From Protofrankia sp963555925 (GTDB lineage: Bacteria; Actinomycetota; Actinomycetes; Frankiales; Frankiaceae), in the NCBI GenBank assembly GCA_963555925.1, contig CAUVXJ010000010.1, forward strand, positions 1 to 64,000: 64,000 nucleotides of DNA, given 5' to 3'. The translations under genes and the position numbers were made by a program. This document shows, piece by piece, positions 1-7,203 of this stretch (the first letter of the stretch is position 1; each line of letters begins with the position of its first letter). The notes beneath the pieces are model-generated. The model was not told the origin of the DNA. It searched no databases and saw nothing but the letters and a program-made list of their open reading frames with translations.

Positions 1-102
1 GCTCCGGCCGCCCCCGCCGTGCCCACTGTGTCGGGCGTCCCGGAGATGGCCGGGAGCGTCCCGGCCGGGCTCGCCGGGATTGCGAAGCAGGTCGCGCCGT
101 GA
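1..102 (+). CDS. 3' end of an unidentified CDS cut by the window edge
   Basis: The window opens inside an open frame of 33 codons rich in Ala, Pro, Val and Gly that ends with TGA at 100-102. The visible tail has no recognisable domain, so no function is proposed. The stop overlaps the GTG start of the next gene (GTGA), which suggests translational coupling and one operon with the two genes that follow. Confidence 0.55.
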   Translation, partial: APAAPAVPTVSGVPEMAGSVPAGLAGIAKQVAP

Positions 103-686
103 ACAGCATGAAGATCGGCGATGTGCTGGTGGTGTTCGAGGGTGTCCGTCGGGTCATCTGGCGCCATCGCCTGCTGCCCGTCGGTGTACCAGGCACCCCG
201 ACGTCATCCGACTGGGTACTCGCGTCCGTGTGGCCGGACGCGCGCGAACAGCGTCAAGTGGAAGCACACCTCGGTGCCGGTGATCCGCTGTTGGTCGTGC
301 TCGACAGCGAGCCGGCGGTGATCTCGGTGCCCGCCGAGAACGTCACCGAGCTGCCGGCGGGCCTACCGCCCCCACCGGCAGGTGCCGACATCATAGACGT
401 GGAGATCCCCGCGCTGGACTGGCTGCCCGAACACCTGTGCCGTCGCGGGCTCGCGTTCGCCCGTCATGCCCAGGCAAGGATCGCGGCCGTACCGGACTTT
501 CTGCGGCCGGCGGTGGTGATCGATCCAGGCGACGACGGGCCTGAGAACGGGGCCGGTGCGGGGACTGAACACGTGCGATACGTCTACCGGACCGGCGTGC
601 GGACCGTCCCGCCCGCCATGCTGAGGCGCATTGTCGAGCACCTGTTCGACGCCGCCGGTGGCATGGCTCCGGTGGTGCATCCATGA
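99..686 (+). CDS. Hypothetical protein, 195 aa
   Basis: I do not recognise this protein. It begins at a GTG overlapping the upstream stop and its own stop overlaps the ATG of the following SDR gene, so it sits in a tightly coupled three-gene unit. The N-terminal half has alternating hydrophobic and polar stretches typical of a soluble beta-rich fold, followed by a Pro-rich linker near residues 90-95 (PPPPAG) and a second acidic half. There is no signal peptide or membrane segment. Position next to a ketoreductase-type SDR hints at a role in the same acyl or carbonyl metabolism, but that is inference only. Confidence 0.7.
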   Translation: MNSMKIGDVLVVFEGVRRVIWRHRLLPVGVPGTPTSSDWVLASVWPDAREQRQVEAHLGAGDPLLVVLDSEPAVISVPAENVTELPAGLPPPPAGADIIDVEIPALDWLPEHLCRRGLAFARHAQARIAAVPDFLRPAVVIDPGDDGPENGAGAGTEHVRYVYRTGVRTVPPAMLRRIVEHLFDAAGGMAPVVHP

Positions 687-1444
687 GCACCCCAGGGGCC
701 ACCACGGCGGCGCCGGGGCGGCTGGACGGGCGGGTGATCGCTCTCACCGGCGCCGGGCGTGGCCTCGGACTGGTCATCGCGCAGACCCTGGTCGAACGGG
801 GGGCTCGCCTGATCGCCAACTACCAGCATTCCGTGGATGGGCTCGCGCAGCTTCGTGACCGCCATCCCGCCGATGTCGTCCTCGTGCAGGGCGACGTCGG
901 CGAGGAGGCCACGGCGCAGGCGCTGGCTGATGCGGCCCGATCGTCGGGACGCCTGGACACCCTCATCCACAACGCGGCCGTCACCCGGGACGGGCTCCTC
1001 GTCCAGATGCCGGTCGAGGACTGGGACGAGGTGCAGCGGGTCAATCTCCGGGGCGCGTTCCTGTGCACCAAACATGCGCTGCGGCTCATGATGCGGCGCC
1101 GGTACGGGCGGATCGTCTACCTCTCCTCGGTGGCGGCCGTTCTGGGGAATCATGGCCAGGCCAACTACGCGGCGAGTAAGAGCGGGCTGGAGGGGCTCGC
1201 CCGGACGGTGGCCCAGGAGTACGCCCGGTACAACGTCCGTACCGTTGTGCTTGCGCCCGGGATGGTGGCGACCGGTCTCGCGGCCGCCACCGATCCAAAG
1301 ATCCAAAAGGCCAAGATGGGCAAACTCCTGCTCGGCGCATCCCAGCCCGCAGACGTGGCGGCCACGGTCGCGTTCCTGGCCGGGCCGGATGCGGACTTCG
1401 TCAACGCGACGACCCTGCGGCTCGACGGGGGCATGGTCTTCTAG
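683..1444 (+). CDS. Short-chain dehydrogenase/reductase, FabG-like, 253 aa
   Basis: A classical NAD(P)-dependent SDR of usual length. The cofactor-binding motif TGAGRGLG lies at residues 22-29, the structural NAA motif at 97-99, and the catalytic tetrad is N121, S149, Y162 and K166. The C-terminal stretch ending LDGGMVF is typical of 3-oxoacyl-ACP/CoA reductases (FabG/PhaB branch), which reduce a 3-ketoacyl thioester to the 3-hydroxy form. The substrate cannot be fixed from sequence. The start overlaps the previous stop (ATGA), so expression is probably coupled to the upstream hypothetical gene. A TetR gene follows 61 bp downstream on the same strand. Confidence 0.9.
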   Translation: MSTPGATTAAPGRLDGRVIALTGAGRGLGLVIAQTLVERGARLIANYQHSVDGLAQLRDRHPADVVLVQGDVGEEATAQALADAARSSGRLDTLIHNAAVTRDGLLVQMPVEDWDEVQRVNLRGAFLCTKHALRLMMRRRYGRIVYLSSVAAVLGNHGQANYAASKSGLEGLARTVAQEYARYNVRTVVLAPGMVATGLAAATDPKIQKAKMGKLLLGASQPADVAATVAFLAGPDADFVNATTLRLDGGMVF

Positions 1445-1505
1445 ACTCCCAGGATGATTCTCGGCGAGGACGCCGTCTCCGTATAGTCCTCCCGAGGTTG
1501 TCCTG

Positions 1506-2231
1506 GTGAACCGGGATCAGTCGTCCCGGCGGGGAGCTGGAGGTGTCGCGGCCGTGAAGCCGACAGAACCCCGCGAGCGGCTGCCCGCGCTCGGCCTCGA
1601 CGACATCGTGTCGGTGGCGTTGGACATCACTCGGGAGCTCGGCCTGGACGGCCTGACCATGCGGACCGTGGCCAGCCATTTCAGCACCACCCCGATGGCG
1701 CTCTATCACCACGTCCGAGACAAGGAGACCTTGGTAGATCTTGTCGTGGACGCTGTGCTCGCGCAGGTGCGGATCCCTGTCCAGGGCTTCTGGGAGCAGC
1801 GTCTGCGGACCCTGTCACTGGCCGTCGCCGATGTCCTGGACCGTTATCCCGGTGTTGCCGCGCGGCTGGCCGACACATCGGGCCTGCCGCCCAACGGCCG
1901 CCGCCTGATGGAGGCATCCCTGTCGTTCCTGTTGGACGCCGGGTTTGACGAGACCGAAGCCGGGCTCGCCTATGCGACCGTGCACACGTTCATGTACGGC
2001 CGTTTCAACGTGGAGGCGGCGATGCGGGGACGGCGACCGCTCCGTGGCCGGGCGCCGGTGGCTTCCGGGTTCCCCGCGCTGGATCGGGTCGGTCCCGCCC
2101 AGGTCAACCTGCATGGGCGTGACTTTCGGGAGTACGGCCTGGACACCGTGATCAGCGGTCTGCGCAACCGACTCGCGCAGGCCCGGGCACGAGCCACCGG
2201 CGTGACCGCGGTGTCCTCGTCACCATCCTGA
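1506..2231 (+). CDS. TetR/AcrR family transcriptional regulator, 241 aa
   Basis: The N-terminal helix-turn-helix lies near residues 33-80 (LDDIVSVALDITRELG, then TMRTVASHF and MALYHHVRDKETL), the signature of TetR repressors; the C-terminal half is the longer ligand-binding region seen in the TetR_C group. GTG at 1506 is used here; an in-frame GTG at 1554 would remove 16 residues and still keep the DNA-binding domain. It lies upstream of an amidohydrolase gene on the same strand, with a palindrome at 2294-2319 between them that could be its operator. It probably regulates the small-molecule metabolism genes around it; the ligand is unknown. Confidence 0.9.
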   Translation: MNRDQSSRRGAGGVAAVKPTEPRERLPALGLDDIVSVALDITRELGLDGLTMRTVASHFSTTPMALYHHVRDKETLVDLVVDAVLAQVRIPVQGFWEQRLRTLSLAVADVLDRYPGVAARLADTSGLPPNGRRLMEASLSFLLDAGFDETEAGLAYATVHTFMYGRFNVEAAMRGRRPLRGRAPVASGFPALDRVGPAQVNLHGRDFREYGLDTVISGLRNRLAQARARATGVTAVSSSPS

Positions 2232-2293
2232 CGGGGTCCGTCACCTCCGAGGCGGTGGGCCGGGTAAGGACAACCCCTCTCCGCTCGAATTGA

Positions 2294-2319
2294 GGTATAC
2301 ACGATAAAGTCGTTATACC
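2294..2319. promoter_or_regulatory. Imperfect palindrome upstream of the amidohydrolase gene, candidate TetR operator
   Basis: GGTATACACGA and TCGTTATACC form an inverted repeat (one extra base in the left arm) around a 5-nt TAAAG centre. It is an AT-rich patch in GC-rich DNA, ending 20 bp before the ATG at 2340 and about 60 bp after the TetR gene. Position and symmetry fit a repressor site; binding is inferred. Confidence 0.45.
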
Positions 2320-2339
2320 GATTGGTGGGGAGGCTGTAC

Positions 2340-3410
2340 ATGGCGAAGATCTGGGTCAACTCGGCGGACTCGCACGTGCTTGAGCCGCACGATCTGTGGA
2401 CGAACGCCCTCCCGAAGCGGCTCGCGGACCGTGCTCCACGCGCCGAGCGGGCGGATGGCAGGGAGACCGTCTACGTCGACGGGCAGATCATCCGCCGCGA
2501 TCCGATCGCGTTCTCCGACGCGATGCGGCCGCCCGGTGCCGAGGACCCTCGCATCCGGCTGGAAGACCTCGACGAGCAGGGGGTCTGGGCCGAGGTCGTC
2601 TTCCCGTCCCGGGCGCTCTGGACGACGATCATGACTGATCGGGAGTTGGCCCGCGAGTGCGGGAAGGCATACAACGACTGGTGCCTGTCGGAGGTCATGG
2701 GCGTCTCGCCGCGTTTCGTGGGAGTGGCCGTGCTCTCGGTGCTTGACACTGACGATGCCGTCGCCGAGCTGACGCGCGCTGTGTCGGCCGGTTACCGGGC
2801 GGTGTTCCTGCCGGCGACTCCGCCGGAAGGCCGCGACTTCAACAACGAGGTCTGGGAGCCGCTGTGGGCGGCCGTGGCCGAGGCCGACATCCCGATCTGT
2901 TTCCACATCGGCACCGGTGCCGAACAGAAGGTGGCCCGGGGCCCGGGTGGCGCCGTCATCAACTATGTGGAGACGTTCTATCCGGCGCAGCGCACCGTCG
3001 CTCATCTCGTGGCGTCCGGTGTGCTGGATCGCTACCCCGGCCTGCGAATCATGATGGCTGAAAGCGGTGCCACGTTCGTCCCGGCACTCGCCGACCGGAT
3101 GGACGAAGCTTACCGGCAGCACGACATGTTCGTTCGCCCCAAGCTGTCGCGGCGACCCAGCGAGATCATCTTCAGTCAGGTCTACGCCTCCTTCCAGCAT
3201 GATCCCAGCGCCATCGGTACGGCGACCGCCCTGGGCTTCCGCAACGTCATGTGGGGCAGTGACTACCCGCATCTGGAGGGGACCTTCCCGAACACCCAGA
3301 AGGTGCTGCACGAGCTGTTCGACGACGTGGCGCAGGACGTGCAGCGCCGTATCACCATCGACTGCTTCAATGAGATGTTCGGGGTGGCCGAGCCGCCCGT
3401 GACCGTCTAG
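2340..3410 (+). CDS. Amidohydrolase-2 family metal-dependent hydrolase/decarboxylase, 356 aa
   Basis: A TIM-barrel amidohydrolase of the ACMSD-like branch. The N-terminal metal ligands are the D-S-H of residues 10-12; later barrel motifs include FHIGTG, MMAESGATFVP and WGSDYPHLEGTFPNT, the last containing the conserved Asp. Members hydrolyse or decarboxylate cyclic and aromatic substrates. The start at ATG 2340 is chosen because GGGGAGG lies 7-8 bp upstream; a GTG at 2322 has no such site. It follows the TetR gene and precedes another SDR, a grouping common in actinobacterial catabolism of aromatic or steroid-like compounds. The substrate cannot be named from sequence. Confidence 0.88.
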   Translation: MAKIWVNSADSHVLEPHDLWTNALPKRLADRAPRAERADGRETVYVDGQIIRRDPIAFSDAMRPPGAEDPRIRLEDLDEQGVWAEVVFPSRALWTTIMTDRELARECGKAYNDWCLSEVMGVSPRFVGVAVLSVLDTDDAVAELTRAVSAGYRAVFLPATPPEGRDFNNEVWEPLWAAVAEADIPICFHIGTGAEQKVARGPGGAVINYVETFYPAQRTVAHLVASGVLDRYPGLRIMMAESGATFVPALADRMDEAYRQHDMFVRPKLSRRPSEIIFSQVYASFQHDPSAIGTATALGFRNVMWGSDYPHLEGTFPNTQKVLHELFDDVAQDVQRRITIDCFNEMFGVAEPPVTV

Positions 3411-3456
3411 GAGGCCGCAGTCCCCGGAGCACTGACGGCCCGCGACCGTACTCACT

Positions 3457-3498
3457 TGTCCGAAAAAAATATTGAACTATGTTCACTGTATTCGGACA
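3457..3498. promoter_or_regulatory. Nested inverted repeats, candidate operator upstream of the SDR gene
   Basis: Outer arms TGTCCGAA (3457-3464) and TTCGGACA (3491-3498) are perfect complements. Inside them sits a 13-bp palindrome, TGAACTATGTTCA (3473-3485), almost concentric with the outer pair. The element is AT-rich and ends about 20 bp before the ATG at 3521. It looks like a double regulatory site or a cruciform-forming operator; no regulator can be assigned. Confidence 0.45.
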
Positions 3499-3520
3499 GG
3501 GATTGAGGGAAGGGGGCGCA

Positions 3521-4456
3521 ATGAGCTCACTGGACGGCAAGGTGGCCATCGTTACCGGGGCGGGCCGGGGCATCGGACGGGAGGAAGCCCTGTGGCTCGC
3601 GGCCGAGGGTGCCCGGGTCGTTGTCAACGATCTTGGTGGTGACCGCACCGGGATCGGAGCGGATGCGACGCCGGCTCAGGAGACCGCGCAGCTGATCCGT
3701 GACGCAGGCGGCGAAGCGGTCGTCAACGGGGACGACGTTGCGGACTGGGCCGGCGCGCAGCGACTCGTCCAGCAGGCCGTCGACACCTACGGCGACCTGA
3801 ACGTGCTGGTCAACAATGCCGGGATCCTGCGTGACGGGATGAGTTTCAACGTCACCGAGGAGGACTGGGATGCGGTGATCCGCGTCCATCTCAAGGGTCA
3901 CTTCGCGCCGTCACGCTTTGCCGCCGCCTACTGGCGCGGACGTTCGAAGGCAGGCCAGCCCACCTACGGTCGAATCATCAACACGACCAGCGACTCGGGC
4001 CTGTTCAGCAATCCCGGGCAGTCCTCGTACGCCGCGGCGAAGACGGGGATCGCGTCGATGACCCTCGTCCTCGCCCGCGAGCTGGAACGCTTCGGCGTGA
4101 CCGTCAACGCGATCGCACCACGAGCGCGGACGCGGCTGACCGCGACGATCGGCATGACGCAGGAGGTGGAGGACGGTTTCGACGAGCTTTCGCCGGCGAA
4201 CATCGCGCCGCTGGTCGCCTTTCTGGCCAGCCCGCACGCATCCGACGTCAACGGGCAGGTCTTCTGCGTGGGCGGTGGCCAAGTGATCTGGATCGGGCCG
4301 TGGCACGAGGTGGGTCGGGTCGAACGGGACGCGCGCTGGACCGTTGAAGATCTTGTGAGTGCACGGGCGGAGCTGTTCGCCGGTGGTTCGCCGGGCGTCC
4401 CGCCGCTGGTCATCCCGGGGTACGAGGCACCCGCCGGCGCCGCTGCCGGCGGGTGA
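3521..4456 (+). CDS. Short-chain dehydrogenase, 311 aa (hydroxyacyl-CoA dehydrogenase-like)
   Basis: The Rossmann motif TGAGRGIG lies at residues 12-19, NNAG at 98-101, and the catalytic residues are S157 (in NTTSDSG), Y170 and K174. At about 310 residues it exceeds the classical 250-aa SDR; the extra C-terminal part (IGPWHEVGRVERDARWTVE) is typical of the group resembling the dehydrogenase domain of peroxisomal multifunctional enzyme type 2, which oxidises 3-hydroxyacyl-CoA or related substrates. ATG 3521 is preferred because GAGGGAAGGGGG precedes it. Together with the amidohydrolase and the first SDR it suggests a catabolic cluster. Confidence 0.87.
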   Translation: MSSLDGKVAIVTGAGRGIGREEALWLAAEGARVVVNDLGGDRTGIGADATPAQETAQLIRDAGGEAVVNGDDVADWAGAQRLVQQAVDTYGDLNVLVNNAGILRDGMSFNVTEEDWDAVIRVHLKGHFAPSRFAAAYWRGRSKAGQPTYGRIINTTSDSGLFSNPGQSSYAAAKTGIASMTLVLARELERFGVTVNAIAPRARTRLTATIGMTQEVEDGFDELSPANIAPLVAFLASPHASDVNGQVFCVGGGQVIWIGPWHEVGRVERDARWTVEDLVSARAELFAGGSPGVPPLVIPGYEAPAGAAAGG

Positions 4457-4494
4457 GGCGGACGGGTGGGTAGCTCTGTGCGAGGTAGGCAATA

Positions 4495-5313
4495 GTGGCG
4501 GACTGGAGTGGGCTCCGAGAGCGGATCGTTCTCTGGGAGGACGACTTCGCGCTCGTGGTCAACAAACCACCCGGGCTGTCCGTCATGGGCGAACGCCACG
4601 ACACAGACCTCGTCACCATGGCTGCCGACGCCGGTGAGCTCCTGTGGTGGGTGAACCGAATCGACAAGGTGACCTCGGGTGCGGTGGTGCTCGCCAAGAC
4701 GCAGGAATCCCATGGTGCGCTCACTCGTCAGTTCGCGAAGCAAACCGTGGCCAAGGCATACCTGGCGATATGCCAGCCCGGCCACTTTCCCGACCGGGGC
4801 ACCGTCGACCTGCCGCTGCTGACCGCTGGCAGCGGCAGGATTCGAGTAGCAGCAGAACGGCAGCATATCGAGCATGATGCAGCGGTCGGCACATGGTATG
4901 TCAAGGCCACCAACCTGCTGCCACGTAAGAATTACCCGTCACGTACCGACGTCGTGAACCTCTGGGATGACGACCGGCATGTCGTGGTCCTTGCGATGCC
5001 CGTGACCGGCCGCAGGCACCAGATTCGCGTCCACCTCGCCTGGGTCGGCCACGCCATTGTCGGGGACCCCTTGTTCGGCAAGAAGACCGACGCACCGACA
5101 CCGCGTACCCACCTTCATTCATTGCGGATCGCTTTTGAGACGGCAGCGCCCCGGCCTCAGCGGGTCGAGGTTGAAGCCAAACCCGGTACCGACTTCTGGG
5201 AACCTGTTGTCCGAGGGTTGGCACCCCGTTCTCCCGACGAACTTCTGGATGCGGCCGATGCCATCCTCAAGGGACGTTCACGACGAGACCGGCGGCTACC
5301 CGTCAGCGGCTGA
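4495..5313 (+). CDS. RluA-family RNA pseudouridine synthase, 272 aa
   Basis: It isomerises uridine to pseudouridine in rRNA or tRNA. The catalytic motif is N-R-I-D-K-V-T-S-G at residues 54-62 with D57 as the nucleophilic Asp; the family consensus is H-R-L-D-x-x-T-S-G, so His and Leu are replaced. VVNKPPGLSVM near residues 21-31 and GRRHQIRVHLA plus GHAIVGDPLFG in the second half match the core fold. There is no S4 domain. GTG 4495 is preceded by GAGG. It converges on a SpoU-type RNA methyltransferase gene 35 bp downstream, so two RNA-modifying enzymes face each other. The target base is not predictable. Confidence 0.88.
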   Translation: MADWSGLRERIVLWEDDFALVVNKPPGLSVMGERHDTDLVTMAADAGELLWWVNRIDKVTSGAVVLAKTQESHGALTRQFAKQTVAKAYLAICQPGHFPDRGTVDLPLLTAGSGRIRVAAERQHIEHDAAVGTWYVKATNLLPRKNYPSRTDVVNLWDDDRHVVVLAMPVTGRRHQIRVHLAWVGHAIVGDPLFGKKTDAPTPRTHLHSLRIAFETAAPRPQRVEVEAKPGTDFWEPVVRGLAPRSPDELLDAADAILKGRSRRDRRLPVSG

Positions 5314-5348
5314 TTGATCGTGCTCATCAGGCGCACGGTCGTCGACTG

Positions 5349-5843
5349 TCAACCGGCCGGATATTGCCGGCAGTATTCGTACAAGGCCATGGCGGTGGCC
5401 ACCGAGACGTTATAGCTGTGCGGCAGTCCCCACACGGGAATCTCCACGCATGCATCCATGAGCGCCAGTTCTTCCTCACTGAGACCAAGTCGTTCGTTGC
5501 CGATCACCAGCGCCGTCTTACGCGAAAACCGAAATTCGTGCAGATTCACCGAGTTGGTCGTCTGTTCGAGGCCCACGAGTGTGTAGCCGTCCTGTGCGAG
5601 AGTTCTCAACACCGGGCTCAGCGTACGGCGGTGCTCGATCGGGGTCTGCTCCGTGCTGTCCCGGGTGATTTTCGGATCGATACGAGCATTCCCGCAGACG
5701 ATTACCTTTTTAACTGCACAACAACCTGCGGTACGGACTATACTGGCCATGTTCACATGGCTACGGGTCGGAGCGCAGGCGACAACAAGTTCCCTCGGCC
5801 GATCTAGCAGCACCGGCGGGCGATGTCGAACCTGTTCGAACAT
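5349..5843 (-). CDS. TrmH/SpoU-family RNA 2'-O-methyltransferase, 164 aa
   Basis: A minimal SPOUT methyltransferase lacking the N-terminal RNA-binding extension of longer members. Motif 1 is N-x-x-S-I-V-R-T-A near residues 31-39, motif 2 is LVIGNERLGLS, and motif 3 is IPVWGLPHSYNVSVATAMAL, which forms the knotted SAM site. It methylates a ribose 2'-OH in tRNA or rRNA. It is transcribed toward the RluA-type gene, leaving 35 bp between stops. Length is close to that of TrmL-type enzymes, but the specific nucleotide cannot be assigned. Confidence 0.88.
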   Translation of the reverse strand: MFEQVRHRPPVLLDRPRELVVACAPTRSHVNMASIVRTAGCCAVKKVIVCGNARIDPKITRDSTEQTPIEHRRTLSPVLRTLAQDGYTLVGLEQTTNSVNLHEFRFSRKTALVIGNERLGLSEEELALMDACVEIPVWGLPHSYNVSVATAMALYEYCRQYPAG

Positions 5844-5881
5844 GCCGTCGATGATACGGGTAGGCGGTTGGCGGTAGGCGG

Positions 5882-7129
5882 TCAGGCCGTGCGAAGCCTG
5901 ACCGGCAACGTGTCCAACGTCCGGATCGCGACATTGGCGCGGTAGCGCGGTTCGGCGGCCAGCGTGAGTTCGCCGGTCGCCCGGAGCAGCGCCATGATGG
6001 CGGCCTCGACCTGCATCCGACCGAGGACGGCGCCGATGCAGAAATGGACGCCGAGGCTGAATGCCAGGTGGCGCCGGGCTGGCGACGGGCCGTGGTAGCG
6101 GGTGATGTCGAGCCGATCCGGTTCGACGAACACCGCCGGGTCCCGGTTGGCGCAGGCGAGCATGACGATCACACCGCTGCCGCGCGGGAAGACCTGGCTG
6201 CCGACCGTGAGCTCGCGCAGCGCCACCCGATGGGTGAACTGGACGGGTGGGTCGAACCGCACGAGCTCCTCGACCGCCGACTCCGCCAGCTCCGGGCGAC
6301 GGCGTAGCAGCGCCAGCTGGTCGGGGTTTCGGAGCAGGCCGAGCACGGCGTTGCCGATCATGCTTTCCGAGGTGCCGTAGCCGCCGACGATCATCAGGGC
6401 GGCGAGGGAGAGCAGCTCCCGGTTGATGGGGCCCTCGGTGCCCGCAGCCGCCGCGATCATGCCGAGCAGATCGTCTGTCGGGGTGGCCCGCCGCTGCTCG
6501 ATGAGGTCGGCGAAGGTGCTCTCCAGCGTCCGCTCGCCCGCCTCCCGGGCGGTGATGTCGGCCGGGGAGAGGAACACATCCGGGTCGACGCCGCGGGACA
6601 TCGCCCGCAGCGGGTCACGGAGCCGTTCTGTCTCCTGCACGGCAATGCCGAGCAGCGCGGCTGTGGTGTGCAGCGGCAGCGGGTCCGCCAGGGACGTCAT
6701 CACGTCGGCCTCGCCCGTCCCGCCCGTCTCGCCCGTCCCGCCGGCCTGGAGCATCTCGGCGGTGAGCCGATCGGCGGTGGCAGTCATGCCGGCGCGCAGT
6801 TCGGCAACCGTCCGTGCTGTAAACGCCCGGTTGACCAGCGCCCGGAGCCGGGTGTGCTCGGGTGGGTCGCGCACCAGAAACGACCCCGGTACGTCCGCCG
6901 CCGCGACGTCGGGCCGGAACGGGTTGATGCCGTCGTCGTAACCGTGGCCCCAGTCGGGGTTCGCCAACACGGCCTCACATTCCTGGTAGCGGGGAGCGAG
7001 CCACAGCGTCGGGCCGATCGGCTGGAGCGCCCCGCCCTCCCGGATCCGCCGATACACCGGGTAGGGGTCTGCCCGGTGCTGCGGGCCGAAGACCGCCAGC
7101 GGGTTGTCCGCGGTCGGGGCGCTCGTCAT
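5882..7129 (-). CDS. Cytochrome P450, 415 aa, with altered I-helix motif
   Basis: A soluble bacterial P450 of normal length. The haem-binding motif FSLGVHFCIG places the axial thiolate at C364; the ExxR pair is E288/R291. The I-helix oxygen-activation motif, usually A-G-x-E-T, reads G-G-Y-G-T at 249-253, so the acidic residue is replaced by Gly252 while Thr253 is kept. A short Gly-Thr-Glu repeat lies at 130-140. A strong AAGGAG site precedes the ATG. It lies directly downstream of a second P450 on the same strand, 73 bp away, so both are probably co-transcribed. No ferredoxin or reductase gene is adjacent. The substrate is unknown. Confidence 0.93.
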   Translation of the reverse strand: MTSAPTADNPLAVFGPQHRADPYPVYRRIREGGALQPIGPTLWLAPRYQECEAVLANPDWGHGYDDGINPFRPDVAAADVPGSFLVRDPPEHTRLRALVNRAFTARTVAELRAGMTATADRLTAEMLQAGGTGETGGTGEADVMTSLADPLPLHTTAALLGIAVQETERLRDPLRAMSRGVDPDVFLSPADITAREAGERTLESTFADLIEQRRATPTDDLLGMIAAAAGTEGPINRELLSLAALMIVGGYGTSESMIGNAVLGLLRNPDQLALLRRRPELAESAVEELVRFDPPVQFTHRVALRELTVGSQVFPRGSGVIVMLACANRDPAVFVEPDRLDITRYHGPSPARRHLAFSLGVHFCIGAVLGRMQVEAAIMALLRATGELTLAAEPRYRANVAIRTLDTLPVRLRTA

Positions 7130-7145
7130 CTACGTCTCCTTGTCC

Positions 7146-7203
7146 TCGGGAGTAACGACGGTGTCTTCGGGAGTAACGACGGTGTTCTCGGAATAACGAC
7201 GGT
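7146..7203. repeat. Tandem 21-bp repeat, nearly three copies, between the two P450 genes
   Basis: Units begin TCGGGAGTAACGACGGTGT at 7146 and 7167, with a diverged partial unit at 7188 that runs into the stop codon of the upstream P450. It occupies the whole intergenic space. No coding role is visible; it may be a by-product of slippage or affect message processing. Confidence 0.7.
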
